Source: Daldinia sp. FL1419 (taxonomy: Eukaryota; Ascomycota; Sordariomycetes; Xylariales; Hypoxylaceae). Taken from it: a stretch of DNA of 64,000 nucleotides. Below are positions 35,594 to 47,983 of this stretch, piece after piece. Under the pieces are notes generated by a model, which made no database searches, had not been told where the DNA came from, and was given only the letters and a program-made list of their open reading frames with translations. The stretch spans positions 434,001 to 498,000 of the forward strand of contig MU623343.1 of the NCBI GenBank assembly GCA_025201765.1, in the 5' to 3' direction. The translations under genes and the position numbers were made by a program. Each line of letters starts with the position of its first letter. Position 1 is the first letter of the stretch.

Positions 35594-36608
35594 ACGGGCT
35601 TGTTCAGGTTAGCATGGCTTACATGGGGTTCTGAGAGAACGGAATCCCGCGGTCATATATGTGCTATAATTCAGTCTAATAACGAGGACGCCATAGAGAT
35701 AGGAGGTTACTCCCGGAAGTTGTAACGTAATGAGGTTGGCCCAAGTGTAACTCTATCGTAGCAATAAGACCAATCAAACTAATTACGTGTTTTTCTCAAT
35801 GTCGACTTCAAATGAATCATATCACTACATTCGAAAACGTCGTCATGAACTGATAAAAGTAACACTCTTGTCTAGCCGTAGTCCGTCTCTACCTATCTAT
35901 ATAATGCTGCCCACGATCCACCCCGTAAAACGCGTAGAAATGCCCATAACGCTCCAAGATTCATCCTTTTCCGTAAAATGGTCTTACAATGGATGTCTAA
36001 TACATCCGCGTTCTCCTTTGAGTCCTTAACATCGTCCAATCATTTCTTCGGGCCCCCCAAACTCATCCGTCGACCAGTCCTCTAGGGGATTTGATTTTCC
36101 TTCCTCATGCATTACCCAGACCTTTTCTTTTGTACGCCGTTTTACACGCCACGCCATGCCAGACCATAACCACACAACTGGAACGGCATATTCTCCCAGC
36201 GCAGAACCGTATCGGAAACGCAAAACAATCAAGTCGACCAAGTAGAAAAGTAGTAATACAGAAGGGGTATCATTCCTTAAGAAAGACGAAAAGGGGGGGT
36301 AAGGCGCCAACTAGCGCAAGCGATCAATTTCTTCAACTTGAAGCGAGGGTATCATAGAAGTCAAGAGAGCTCGTCGAATGCCACCGTAACCAATATAGCG
36401 AAGCGAGTAGTTTGCAGTCAAGGGGAGCTTGCTAAGGTTATCTGCCATTAACTCGACAACTCGGGTATATCCTCCTCCATCATTACGTCCTCGCCCACGC
36501 ACCCAAATGCATCAAGCAGTATTAACTACTTCAGCCGCTCGCAGAATAGGAAATCGAACACCGTCATAGATCATTTGTCCATGTCATGCAATTGGACGCT
36601 GACGTGGC
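35594..36608. other. Intergenic between convergent RPT3 and LST7-like genes
   Basis: The 3' flanks of two convergent genes meet here. Several overlapping short frames were seen, with no recognisable product. Confidence 0.55.
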
Positions 36609-38255
36609 TTAAGAAGACAACACGACGCCAAGCTCTAGCAAAAGTTGCACAAAACGTGAATGCAGCTCAATAAAGAAGTCGGGAAGTCCGACAAGTTCCG
36701 CGAGCCCACGAGCTTTGGGCGCAAACCCTCCAGGACCCATAGATCCGCCCATGCGCTGCATCAGACCGCTGCGACCACCGCCGGTTAGAAAACTGCTTGA
36801 GTCGTTGGCTCTCTCTCTTTCACGATCGCGGTCCAGGTTCGTTATATTAAAGCCACCTCCAAGGTTTAGTCCTATGCCGCTGTCGCGCGGGCCGTCGCCA
36901 CCAAACCCACCACGGCTATATGCCGCATTAATCGCAGCAATTGGACTGCTCGCTTCCTCACGTTCACGCTCCCTTTCAGCCTCAGCCTCAGCTAGTTCCT
37001 GGATCCAATTTGCTAGATCTCTAAATGCAGCCGATATAAAGCTGAATGTCTTCATAGCAAGACGCTCACGGTGCGTACTAAGCGCCAGAAACGCATAGAC
37101 CCTCTTGCGGCCACGGGCGTGTACATCGGGAATGCGAAATATGTACGCAGTTGTATAGCCTGCCAAAGGATCACCAAAGAAAATTGGGCCGCCATTAGCA
37201 GCAGATTGAGGATTTGGTGTCGTAGTGATGTAGCCTAGGCCATGACTAATTGGTGGAGATGTATATGGGGACAATGGGGACGAAAGCGACGAGACTTGTT
37301 GTGTAGTCTCGGGTCGTCGAGGGAGGGTTTCGAATGAGAGCGTTCGCAGACAAGATGCACGAACTATCGAGTATGTCGTCGGGACTACCGGCTCATGAGT
37401 CGACGTGTAATCCAAGTAGTGTGTGTGTTGTGTCACACTAGATTTAGACGAAACGCTTGAATGAGAAGTCGATGTTGTAGGACGACGCTGCAAACTTGAA
37501 CGCTTCCTGTGGTCTTTGGGTAAAATATCTTCCTCCGCATCAGACGTGTATGAGGAATGCGGGTTCGAATTTGGTGGGCTAAACTCGCTACCGCCTCCAT
37601 ACACACGCGCATATGGGGCGCGTGTGCGCAATACGGGACCACGTTGATCAGATTTAGCCTCTGTTGTAGTATTCGATTTCTCTCCCTTCCCGGCTTTCGA
37701 ATTTTGCCGCTTTGGAAGGGTTAGGGCACAGTTGTCGCACGGATTCGCTCGTTTCGTGACGTAGTCATCATAGGTTCGACGAAAACTCGAGTCGCGCCGT
37801 AAGCCCCCTTTGCCGTTTGTCTCAGGGAAATTTTCCGGCGCATGTCGGGGACTTTGCGGGGGTGTCTGAATAGCTGAAGCTGGGTTAAGAGGAGCCGGAG
37901 CAGCGGGCTGGGCTGGAGTATTGGGGCCCAATTTCGACGTTCGAGGCAGTGATGCGCGATGCGCCTGCGCTTCCTGGTCGGTCACAGGGGTGGATGAACT
38001 ACGTGAGGTCCCAAGCGTCATCTTTCGCAAAGAATCAGTAACACTGGTCTGTTGGTCATGTCCTGCAGTACTAGTCTGCGGTCGCGTTGGCTCAGTATTA
38101 TCGTCACAGCATTGTCTACATGGTACAGGCAGTCCTTCCGTGACCATCAGAGGTGTCGGTCCATGTAGGTCGCAGTAGTGCGCCAGACATAGCTGGATAT
38201 TTGTTAGCAGAGGCAATATCGCTGGCTTTGGAGAAACAGTCATTGTCGGACACAA
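36609..38255 (-). CDS. Folliculin/Lst7 family protein
   Basis: This single open frame of 548 residues starts with MCPTMT (a second ATG lies at 38243). Folliculin landmarks are ordered as in the family: NIQLCLAHYCDLHGPTPLMVTE at the N terminus, paired cysteines (CRQCC and CDNCAL), YSIVRASCLRTLSFETLP, then GGPIFFGDPLAGYTTAYIFRIPDVHARG and RVYAFLALSTHRERL. These make up the longin domain. The family acts with FNIP/Lst4 as a GTPase activator for RagC/Gtr2 at the vacuole and signals amino acid supply to TORC1. Long disordered Ser/Pro stretches (about residues 55-290) and a Gly/Arg/Glu-rich C-terminal part follow the fungal pattern. No full DENN domain is evident. Confidence 0.85.
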   Translation of the reverse strand: MCPTMTVSPKPAILPLLTNIQLCLAHYCDLHGPTPLMVTEGLPVPCRQCCDDNTEPTRPQTSTAGHDQQTSVTDSLRKMTLGTSRSSSTPVTDQEAQAHRASLPRTSKLGPNTPAQPAAPAPLNPASAIQTPPQSPRHAPENFPETNGKGGLRRDSSFRRTYDDYVTKRANPCDNCALTLPKRQNSKAGKGEKSNTTTEAKSDQRGPVLRTRAPYARVYGGGSEFSPPNSNPHSSYTSDAEEDILPKDHRKRSSLQRRPTTSTSHSSVSSKSSVTQHTHYLDYTSTHEPVVPTTYSIVRASCLRTLSFETLPRRPETTQQVSSLSSPLSPYTSPPISHGLGYITTTPNPQSAANGGPIFFGDPLAGYTTAYIFRIPDVHARGRKRVYAFLALSTHRERLAMKTFSFISAAFRDLANWIQELAEAEAEREREREEASSPIAAINAAYSRGGFGGDGPRDSGIGLNLGGGFNITNLDRDRERERANDSSSFLTGGGRSGLMQRMGGSMGPGGFAPKARGLAELVGLPDFFIELHSRFVQLLLELGVVLSS

Positions 38256-41200
38256 TATCGCGGATAGTTGGCTTGGTGAAGTACACGCGCTAAAATGGCA
38301 TCTCGAGATAAATATTATAAGATATTCAAATAGTCACTAAACTTGGAGCAGACGATAATAAAGTTGAACGAGGGGTGGGGGTCAAAGCTCGACGAGAGTC
38401 GGTCTGGGGTAAAGGGAGGGTAGGAGATAAGTAGGAAGGAGTTAGGAGTTTTGAAGAACTACACTTGGAGAACCAAAACGTCACCTTCGCGCAAGGGGGT
38501 AGATAATGGTGAGTCCAAACTCCAAGTTGGCAACTTAGGCATCTGCAATAATCATGGCACCCGTACCAATCAAGTTGAACACTTGGCTGACTTGGGGCGT
38601 AGCGCAACATCGCTTCGCTCCGTGCCGTCGTGATGGGAATAGGGGGACCGTCTAACATAAGCATTCAAAGCAAGTAAGGCCCAGGGCGAAGGGGGCTGAC
38701 GAGACGATAGTGTGGGGGGACACGAGGCTTCTGGGGTAGTCTGGACAGGCGAGGCGGTGAAGAAATTCAACCAGAACATTAAAAGACGGGAAAGATAGGG
38801 TGGTAGAAAGCAGAAGGTGTGGAACACAAATATCCAGTTAAATAAATCAGAGCGGTCCCGAGAGGCCAAGGTAACGCAGGTCAAGCTAGTGTGGATGGAC
38901 TTGTGTATCTAAGTCCCTGGCCTTCTGGGTGCACAAAAGTTGAAATTGATGGAAAGATAGATGAGATGAGCGATGAGAGGGGGGAAAAAGAAAGAAATAT
39001 GGAATAAGACGCGTGACGCAACCATAAAAGCCCAACTCGTGGCTAGGCTTATAAGGCGTAGGGATAATATAGAGTGGAATGTAGGGAGGTGTCAAAAAGT
39101 ATGTGGAGTGAGATTGGGTAGTAGTATAGAGAAAATGAGGGAAAAAAAAAAAAAAAAAAAAAAAAAAGATGTAGACGATGTAGATTAGGTACGTAGATAA
39201 TGTAAAGAAACACTTACTATAGACGTCATGACGTTCCTCCAACACAACAAGAGGTGACAGAAGTCGCAAAGGTCGCAGGAAGCCTGTGGAGCGTTGTACA
39301 GCGGGGTTTGTTCGATTCGATTTTCCAACAGCGGCCAGGGGAACCAGTGAACCAGTGAAAGAGGTGCCAGTGACAAGTAACAACCCTATACCACAACCTG
39401 ATATAAACCTGGTATTAAACCCGTACCAACGAAAAGTGACCCCCAAATCCCAAATCTCCCTCCCACGCGCGTCCCGCGTCCTGCGTCCTGCCCTGGCTAC
39501 TTCTCGCCTATCCAAGCCAGCCAAGCAGGGTACTTTTGGTATAATAGTCAAAAGTATTATCTCATCGATGAAACGACAGGTAGCGGACACGGGACAGCTG
39601 AGCAAATTGCTTTGGGTTTTTTCTTTTTACTCTGGGTCCGGATCCCCTTTGCCCGCGTCTGCGTCCGCGGCTGCGTCGGTGTTTACCCAGTTACTTAAAA
39701 TCGATGCGAAGTCCGAACTGCGAAATGAGCCCTTGTGCCCTTGTGCCCTTGTTTCCCTTGTGCTCGCTATCGTGTATGCGTGTAGTGTGCGTGTATGTGC
39801 AGTCAATCACGAGCGACAATCCGAGCAAATGCGGCACAAGATGACTGGACACAGCAGGAAGATCACCAATCGGCTCTTAGTCCTGCAATATCAATCCTTG
39901 TGTTTCGTTTTGGTTGGTTTACCAGATAGGGCGGTCGAGAAGGGAACCTTCCACGGATTGGCGGAAAAAGAAATAACGCTAACAGCTGCGAAGCTGACCT
40001 CCAACTTGTACGATCCAGATGAAGAAGTAGGTTGGGCAGGTTAGGGAGGAGGTCATGTGTGGAAACGATATTCGACAAGAGCTCCAATAATAGCAGAGTA
40101 TGATGAGCTGAGCTAGAAGCACACAAAAAAAAAGTTATTGTCAGTAAAGGAAATTCTTGGAGTGGGGGAGGAAGAATTCGATTAGGTATTTTAACATTGA
40201 AGAACGTTGAAGAATTGGAATCAAGTCGAACGTCTAAATGAGAGGTGAGAATGTTAAGAACATGGTACGTACTAGATTTAATATTATACAATTTTGAAGT
40301 TGTTTTTATTTCCCCTTCTTTGCTTAGGAAATTGCCTGTTGGTATGTAATTGCCTTAGGTGAAGTGAGACAGCAAAAAAAAAAAAACAATAAGGTACTAG
40401 AACCTCAACTTAGAAGGTTCTTACTGCCCCTCACTTTCTCTTTTATCTGGTTTTTTTTTTTTTTTCGAGGTCGATGAGGTAGGCCTAGTAGAAAGATGGA
40501 ATGGCACGAGAAGGGATGCACTAAATTCGAAAATAAAATAAGGTTTCTTACAAACCTGTCAAGGACAAACAGACAATCACAAACTGCAACAATAATAATT
40601 AATAGTAGCAGTTCGTGAAGTCAGTCCTCGCTCGGATATATCGCCAATGGGGTCTTCTGCCTTTTTAATCATGTACTACGACCATTGTCCGCTACTCCAG
40701 AAACCGACCCTAAGCCAAGCTAGCCAGCTAGGATGCCCACTACGTGGTACTGCCGGGCCTTGGGTCCTTTGGTTGCGGAGGGAAGATTTGCTGTGTGGAC
40801 GAGAAACCACCTGTAATCACTCTAGCTTAAATAAGTCGAACTGGTTTGAACTGGCTTGAACTGGTTGAACGGGGATAGCCTAGCCGGCAGGGGTTGTCTT
40901 CTAGAAGAACCACTAGAATCGCATGCAGTGTTAGCTTATACACCCAGTTGCCCAGTCTTTAAACCCAGTACATTAGTACATACACTAGACACATTAGATA
41001 AGTACATACCTAAATGTACCTATAAATCCTAGCAAATTCCAGCAAAGTCCAAGCTAGGCACTCCCAATCATAGTATGCATATGCGGGACCGCCACACCGA
41101 CGAGATGGTCCTCACCTATTATTAACCAGGTTCTTCGGCCCACTTGTCGCGTGTCGGCCTAGACCAGGGTTACGATAATTAAATTGGAGAAGGGTACAAT

Positions 41201-42530
41201 AAGTTTTCTTTCGTCTTTTTTTCTATCGTGCCACGAATGGGGTTATTATTTTTCCTCCGATGGACTTCCATCTCTTACTATCCTCGGTTTTCTCGCATAC
41301 GTCAAAAACTTGTATTAGAAATTCACCGACCCAATTTCTAAGTCCGCCATTCGTCAAAGAATTAGCTGTTGTCCAGATCGACCTAGTATATTTTTAGGAC
41401 CATCTAAGTATCCCATATAGTTATTACGTATGCTGTACACAAGTTTGCCGATCGCGTTTGGAAGAGCCGGGACAGATCTCGGTCGAGTTCTAAGCTCTTG
41501 GCATAATAAAGAGGAATAAAATGGAGAGCGAGGGGACTTCAATATTAATTTACCAAAAATTCGAAATCCGAAAGCCTGACTCAAAATATCCATAGGTAAG
41601 AGAACATGTGAAGAGGGCAGATTTAGGTTAGAATAATAAGCAGTTTCAACACTTCACCAATGCGGAATGACCGGACGAAAGAGGTCATAATATAACACAA
41701 CTTGATCACTATGATTCATATCTAGGTGGTAAGAACCGGATATTTTCAAGACGATACCACGAAAGGGCACAAAAAAAAAAGAGGAAAAAAGAAGAAAAAA
41801 GAAGAAGAAACTCACATGTCTCAAAATATTTTATTCTATGCAATAAACAAACTGACAAGCGCAAGGAATATAGTCGGATATCGCATCGCCAGTACCCACT
41901 AACATTATTACCACCAAGATATGATTGGCCAATTCATCCTAGTTAGTCGGATATCATCTCCTACGTATCCAAAATCTAGGAAATGTGCCAATATAACAAA
42001 TATCAACTGTACCAAAACTACTTAGGTAGCCCAAATCCTAACCTATAGCAGAGTCTGGGGGAATGCTGTATCGGAGCGATACCTTGTCCCTGATAGGGAA
42101 TTCGGAGTCAAAGTCGGTTGTTGAAACCCTCAAAGAGGAAAAAACTAAACAAGCAACTCCGGCTCGCGGTTGGAGAATTTTACAATTATTCCCTTACCAC
42201 TACTCGTCGGAGTTGATCCCAAGAGCGCCGTCATGTACCATGTAGGGGTCATAGTCAGATACGCATTCACATCACAGGAAACCATTAAACGTGCTCGGCG
42301 AATCGGAAAGGACCCTCTATCTTGACGTGAGACGCCCATAGCTGTCAGCACTCCAAGTAAGGCCTGGGCATGCTTGGTAAGAGTTTCCGAGCCACTGCTA
42401 TACACAGACTGGCGGGACTAGCGGGACTGACGGCTCAGCTGTTGTCCTACGATTACACGCGCAAGTCGTGCTATGTAAGCACACAGACTCGTTGAGATAT
42501 ATTATTATATTCCGGCTGGACTCGGGTGAG
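38256..42530. other. Gene-poor stretch, first part
   Basis: This is upstream of the LST7-like gene. It contains an A26 run (39142-39167), an A run at about 40374-40386 followed by a T15 run at 40451-40465, and a purine-rich GAAGAAAAAAG tract near 41770-41810. Two long opposing open frames overlap near 38886-40044 but look low-complexity and unlike protein families. No gene was called. Confidence 0.5.
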
Positions 42531-42539
42531 ACTCTTTTT

Positions 42540-42610
42540 GGGGGGGGGGGGGGGGGGGGGGGAGAAGGGGGGAAGGACCAAAACACGCTGTAAACCCCCG
42601 CCGCCACCAG

Positions 42611-42660
<50 letters not shown>
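42540..42660. repeat. G23 ... C50 homopolymer inverted pair
   Basis: There is a run of 23 G (42540-42562) and, 48 bases on, a run of 50 C (42611-42660). The spacer itself is G-rich then C-rich (GGGGGGAAGG, CCCCCGCCGCC). The pair can fold as a G:C hairpin or form G-quadruplex and i-motif structures. Exact lengths may be unreliable, as such runs are error-prone in sequencing and assembly. Confidence 0.8.
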
Positions 42661-45600
42661 ACCAGCGGGACATGACAGAAACGAGCTATCATCACGCTCC
42701 TCTACATCCATTATCATTACATCACCCCGTCTAGACTCCAACTAATTTAATAAGTGAGTCTCCCACCTACACGGACACCTACATACATACCTACCTACCT
42801 GCATACGCCTGCATACGCCTACATAAGCCTACATACACCTACATATACATATATACATGCATGCAAGTCTCTTCACATGCTTCTAACTTTCTATGTTCGG
42901 CAACCTACTTTACGGCCAACCTCAGGGACAATTAATTACCCATGCAGCTTGGAGAGATCTCAACTACCGTTATTACCACTACTACCACACCACATCCTAT
43001 ACCGCATCACATACCACATCTTATACCGCATCCCGCAATAACCTAGCAGCACACCCGACGCTCTGACATACTGACATGCATGAATCGACACACACACACA
43101 CTATACCTCATATCCTCATTTTCACCTTTGGCTTCTAGTTTAGCTCATAGCTATCTGCCCGCTAGGGATATACGTATTCCATTGCGGTCAATGGCTCGGC
43201 TGATTTCAGCTCTCGACATGTTCGGGAATACCATACATCCTACTCATAAACGACCGAGTTCCCCCGTCCCTTATTATCTCTTGATAATTTTTCTCCTATT
43301 GTTTACCTAGTTAAAGCACAAGCCATTCACCAGCCTACCATTTTGTCGTTTCCATCTCCCGGCCACATCCATGTGATTTCATAACTCTCCACCATGGAAA
43401 TAATAACGCTAAGCAAGGTCTTGGGTCCGAGGAAACGTTTTTGCTCCGCTTAAAAATTGACCGTTGTATACTACGGCCTTAAGCAAACGAACAACCCATC
43501 CCGGTAAAGAGTTCCTTTCTATTGGTTTGGCGCTCCCACCGCTCATTTTTGAGCATCATAGGATTCGGCCAGCTTGCTAGTGCTTGAGGCGTTTCTCATA
43601 TCTCCACAGCAAACCATTCACCGGTCTCTATGGCGTTAGTAATAAGTCCGATATTTCTAACCTAGGAATTTGATGATCAACGTTACTTCAACGGATGGGC
43701 GTGGCCGTGCACTCCCAGATCGGCGTATGTATGGCCTCTCAGGGATCCGGGGTTACCAATCTCGCAACACTGTCTTTCTTGCATGCAGCCCTGACCGAAC
43801 CGCTGAACCCAGGGAGGCTTAACCTTGGGACGGTGCTTGCTCTGTGTTGTATACACTAGGTTAGTAGCGATGGAGTACCACTAGGCGCACTACATATAAT
43901 ACAAAATAGCCGGCTCGCCATTGCGACTCTAAGGGTCGTTAGAGGGCAATACAACTTCATACGTAAGGCTAAGTCGACAATGGCTCTCAATGCCTTGGAT
44001 TCGGTTAATAGTATTTGCCTCAAGTTCGTCTGATCTCGACCCAGACGTTCCGTCACTGCGTTGCGTGGTCCGGGGTACGTCAAGCATCAAGCGGTGCACA
44101 CGTGCGCACACGGGATAGAATGCAACCATCACGCCCGAAAGGTAGGGTTTCAGAGAACCATATGCTTGTCTCTCATTTGAGGATTGCTTATTTTCCCACT
44201 GCGCACTCCCGTCGGGTTCCCATTGAATAGCTTACGTAGTACGAGACAGGCTTGCATCGCGAGCCGTTCCGCTCCGTATGACCTTTCGTTTGTCCCCGGC
44301 TACGCGCAGAGGAAATCCGATGTCTCGTATCCATCACGTCCGTTATGTATACTAGTATACTAAGAGTCTAAATCGCAACGCGGCTCGATGCATTCGCCTA
44401 TGCACGTCTCCCGTCAGCACTCCACGTTCGAGCGTAAGCTTGCTATCATCACTCATCGCCCATCACCTGCTAAAGGCGGGATGATTTTCGAGTTTCATTA
44501 AAAGAAGCACCTTCTATTCCGGGTCTTTGAGATTCCTTTCTCCGGGCCGTTTGTCTAGTCCCCCCTGAACGACCAATCTCAGCCGGTTCGGCTCCTTCTC
44601 CCGCGATCTCCGCCCGCTTTGATTTCCGACCCACGGTTCTCAGACTCATATGAAGATCCGATGAACCATTATTATTAGACCTGGCTACGCAGCTCGTCCA
44701 ATGACGTCGGTCCTATTCCGATCGTCGCGTCACTAATGTTGCTTCGAATGGAGGCCTCGAACACCTGCTAGCCTCCTTGCTGTTTCTCGCCTTTTAGCCT
44801 GAACCAGACCCTGCCCTATAGAATAGCGGATTCGGAAACACCCATGTGCTATGCTATCCATGCCGGTCCAATAGAGGAAAATCTCGATCTCATTGCACGG
44901 ACTAATAAGGACGTAATTACGTACCAAATTACGACAAGCAATATACTTCCGTCCTTATTAGGACATGGCACGACGGATTAGGAGCATGGTTCCTGACTAG
45001 GACGTGTTTAGCTTGTTATGCAACTGTCATATGACGCTCGCTCCACGTCGAATATGCCTAAGTATAGATGGCCAATGGTCGATTTATAGTCTTATTCTAG
45101 ACCTCGATGCCAGGCATTCGGTCTTAGTAATGTTACAGTTCCAAACTTCACTCATACACGACAGGCTCCAACTATGATTACGAGGGAGTCGCATTCCCGA
45201 TCTTCTTCTTACACTCGAGCCTACTACACGGAACTAGGTATATCAAGTAATTAGCTGCCGTGAGTTCCGTTGTCGTAGTCTCTTATTGAGTATCTATACG
45301 ATTACGTGTCCGGAACTCGGCATCTTTCTTGTATGTCTGTATAGGCAAGACGCGACTTCATATAGGACGACGGGTGAAGCAGTCCGAGCGAGATTTTAGG
45401 GAATACAGCATATAAAGAATCTAACGCAGACAAGTCCGGTTTCGGTTGCTTCCGGGATGTCTGACGAATCCAAATTCCCCCTATTCTTATAATACACGGC
45501 TAAGTTTAGACAAGGGCGAACTTGACAATCGAGCTTTGTCCTTACGTCTAGTTATAGGCTATGACTAGTATTACTAATAGCACCTATCATACAAGTCCCC

Positions 45601-46334
45601 AGTTGTTAAGAGATATTCACATCCTACAAAATGCCTCGATGGGTATCGGGGTCTATGAACTATGGCGAAGTACATCATATATACTAATATCACATAACTG
45701 ACAAAATTTAGAACTTATAAGTGTGACATTTGTATTTTTGGAATCTTTCTTATACAAAGAGTGAATTGTATCATAAACTCTTCATCACCTAAGCTAGAAA
45801 TGGATGTTGCTATAAAATAAGCGTCTTCATATTGGCTATTAACATGGCAACTAAACGATATGCCGTCGTGGTTTCCCCCCTTTATTCTTGAGTATTCGGG
45901 TAAGGGTTTGGTTCTGCCTGAAAAGGGGAAACCCATATTGAGGGAGAAAGAATGGCATCTACCGAGTCTGATCTAATCTCTAAAGCCATACTGAATTTAT
46001 GTGATGCTACTCAACTCTGTTATTATGAGCTTAGAAGCATCTATTCTCCCTTTGACAAATGTCACCAACCACTTGCTACTCTTGAGGTAGTCAAACGTTC
46101 ATTTATTAAATAGAGGACAGTTTGATATTGTAAGCTCCTACGGTGTAGGTATAGGGTCGTTATAAAGAATTACCCTAACTAAAAAAAAAGAGAAGAGCTT
46201 GGTAGAGTCCTGATATAAGTTTCTTGATGCGTTAATAACACTTATTCCAACGAGACTTTTCGTCTTCCTCCTGTGATAACCCAGTCCAACCCCATAATAC
46301 GAACTCATAGTGGTCCCAAACCCAAACACTAACC
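42661..46334. other. Gene-poor stretch, second part
   Basis: CCTACATACA-type short repeats occur at about 42775-42850, and CACATCYTATACCGCATC repeats at about 42988-43030. A 12-bp inverted repeat CTAATAAGGACG/CGTCCTTATTAG spans 44902-44961, with palindromic ACGTAATTACGT inside. Composition is ordinary, but no open frame over about 95 codons or protein family was seen. It could hold a non-coding RNA gene or a long-decayed region. Confidence 0.5.
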
Positions 46335-47132
46335 TCACGACCAACGCGTCTTCGGCCGCTCTACCACCTCCCCGTCAATCCTAACCTCCACCCCTTCCTT
46401 CTCGTGATAAAAGCACAAGCACCCCGCAATAGCCGCACACTCCAGCGTCGGCGTCCTGTAATACCAAACCAAGTCCTCGAATTTCCCTCCCCCTCCCATA
46501 TCGACGTGATAATAATTCGCCACGCCTTTATACGGACACCCCGTCGTCGTCCCGCTCTCCCTCAACCTCTCCCTCGCCACCGCCGTCGGCGGCACGTAGA
46601 ACCTACACGGCAGCCCCGTCTCGTACACATGCACCGCCGCCTCCGTCCGCGCAACAACCTCCCCCCGCACCCGCACCTCCAGCCTCCGCGACGAATGCAG
46701 CACGTCGACCCGCCGGAACGGGTCTTTCGGGTGCACGTAGATCGGCGTGTCCTCCTCGAACCACGCGTCCGCCGCCGCAAACTCCACCCTCACCATCCCC
46801 TGCAGCAGCCTACACCCCTCCCCCAACCCCTCCCCGAAAACCAGTATCCGGTCCGTGCCCCGCTCCCCGACCCTAAGCTCCGCCGTCCAGCACCGGCCAT
46901 CCCCGCCCCCGCCCGCGCTATCCGGCCGGCGCGAGAACGCCGCCTCGGGCACGTAGTAGTACGGGTAGTACTCGTGTTCCCAGACGTACAGCGCCGACGT
47001 CGTGTCGGCCACGTACACGCCGTTGAATAGGATCCGTATTCGCCGGGGCGTGGCCAGCGTCTTGACCGGCCCCTTTTCTAGCAATATCTTCCCCAGCTCT
47101 AAGAGATCTGATTTTGAGCCCGGGGTAGTCAT
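46335..47132 (-). CDS. DUF427 domain protein with two domain copies
   Basis: This single-exon protein of 265 residues contains two DUF427-type modules. The first is at about residues 25-130 (RRIRILFNGVYVADTTSALYVWE, YYYVPEAAF) and the second at about 150-262 (RLEVRVRGEVVARTEAAVHVYETGLPCRFYVP, YKGVANYYHVD, VWYYRTPTLECAAIAGCLCFY). The second carries the best-conserved family motif. DUF427 is a small all-beta fold common in bacteria and fungi; its role is unknown to me. The gene is much richer in GC and C-ending codons than its neighbours, which also leaves a long open frame on the opposite strand (46404-47030) that is a shadow. Confidence 0.88.
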   Translation of the reverse strand: MTTPGSKSDLLELGKILLEKGPVKTLATPRRIRILFNGVYVADTTSALYVWEHEYYPYYYVPEAAFSRRPDSAGGGGDGRCWTAELRVGERGTDRILVFGEGLGEGCRLLQGMVRVEFAAADAWFEEDTPIYVHPKDPFRRVDVLHSSRRLEVRVRGEVVARTEAAVHVYETGLPCRFYVPPTAVARERLRESGTTTGCPYKGVANYYHVDMGGGGKFEDLVWYYRTPTLECAAIAGCLCFYHEKEGVEVRIDGEVVERPKTRWS

Positions 47133-47983
47133 GATGGATCTCGCTTCTCTAGTTTCGTTTGATTAATACCTAGGTACCTGGGTAGGGAGGTAGTTAATGA
47201 GATGGGATGAAGAGTCGAAAAAGAAAAATCAAGGCGTCAGGACACTCATATCACTTTGGAATCTAAACGGGATAATTTAGGGTTTGTATTTTTTTTCTTA
47301 TTGCTCCTTCGGTCACCGTGCTAAACTATCTAACTTATATGTAAGTTATTTGACTGTCAATGACTGGGATCAGTCAACGCGGGGTAACAGGTACCTAAGC
47401 TACAAGTCCGACCAAATCAAATGTGTGGCTTGCTGTGCTTTTACGTCATGGGCCTCTATAATAGGTCGTCGTCTTCGTGATGTATCATCACCCGAGTAAC
47501 CCTCTCGTCTCTTGTGGCTATACGCCGTGACTCATGCTGGAAAATAGAGAAATCCCAGACCGCAAATGGTACAGACCAGTGCGGAAGTTACTCGATATCG
47601 GATAAATTTAATATAATGGGTATCTCAAATAACAACGTCTTCCTGAATCCAGAGGCCTTATAGGAGTCATTTTTGTTCTCTTATACATGCCTCTTTGCTC
47701 CTGAATGATGATTCAATTCCTGAATCCCCCCGTGTGCCGTCGATATTGGGGATGCCTTTCCATGCCGTTACCTCCAATGCAACCGGTTGTATGCCTCCCC
47801 ATGTGCCTCCCCATGATCCTGTGCCCGATATGCCAGATCATAATTTAATATAAAAATTGCTGGGCAAAGAGAAGTGCTGTAAACCGAAAGTATCCCCTCT
47901 AACGCCGTCGCAATGCCGTCCAAATTGGTGAATGGTATAGTGCAAGCACCGCCTCGTGATTCATCTTCTCCATGTTAACTTCT
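47133..47983. other. Intergenic, nothing recognised
   Basis: This lies between the DUF427 gene promoter and the 3' end of the phosphatase gene. ACCTAGGTACC lies at 47168-47178. No coding signal was seen. Confidence 0.55.

Noticed and set aside
38886..39605. Minus-strand open frame of 239 codons
   Set aside because: It spans the A26 run as a Phe-rich stretch and shows no family resemblance; likely spurious upstream DNA of the LST7-like gene.
39286..40044. Plus-strand open frame of 252 codons
   Set aside because: It overlaps an equally long opposing frame (38886-39605), is low in recognisable protein features, has no plausible domain and begins inside repetitive GC-balanced DNA; probably chance.
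42398..42741. Poly-glycine open frames across the homopolymer runs
   Set aside because: They are created by the C50 and G23 runs; no family or splice support.
46404..47030. Plus-strand frame of 208 codons opposite the DUF427 gene
   Set aside because: Pro/Arg-rich translation caused by the strong C-ending codon bias of the real gene on the other strand.
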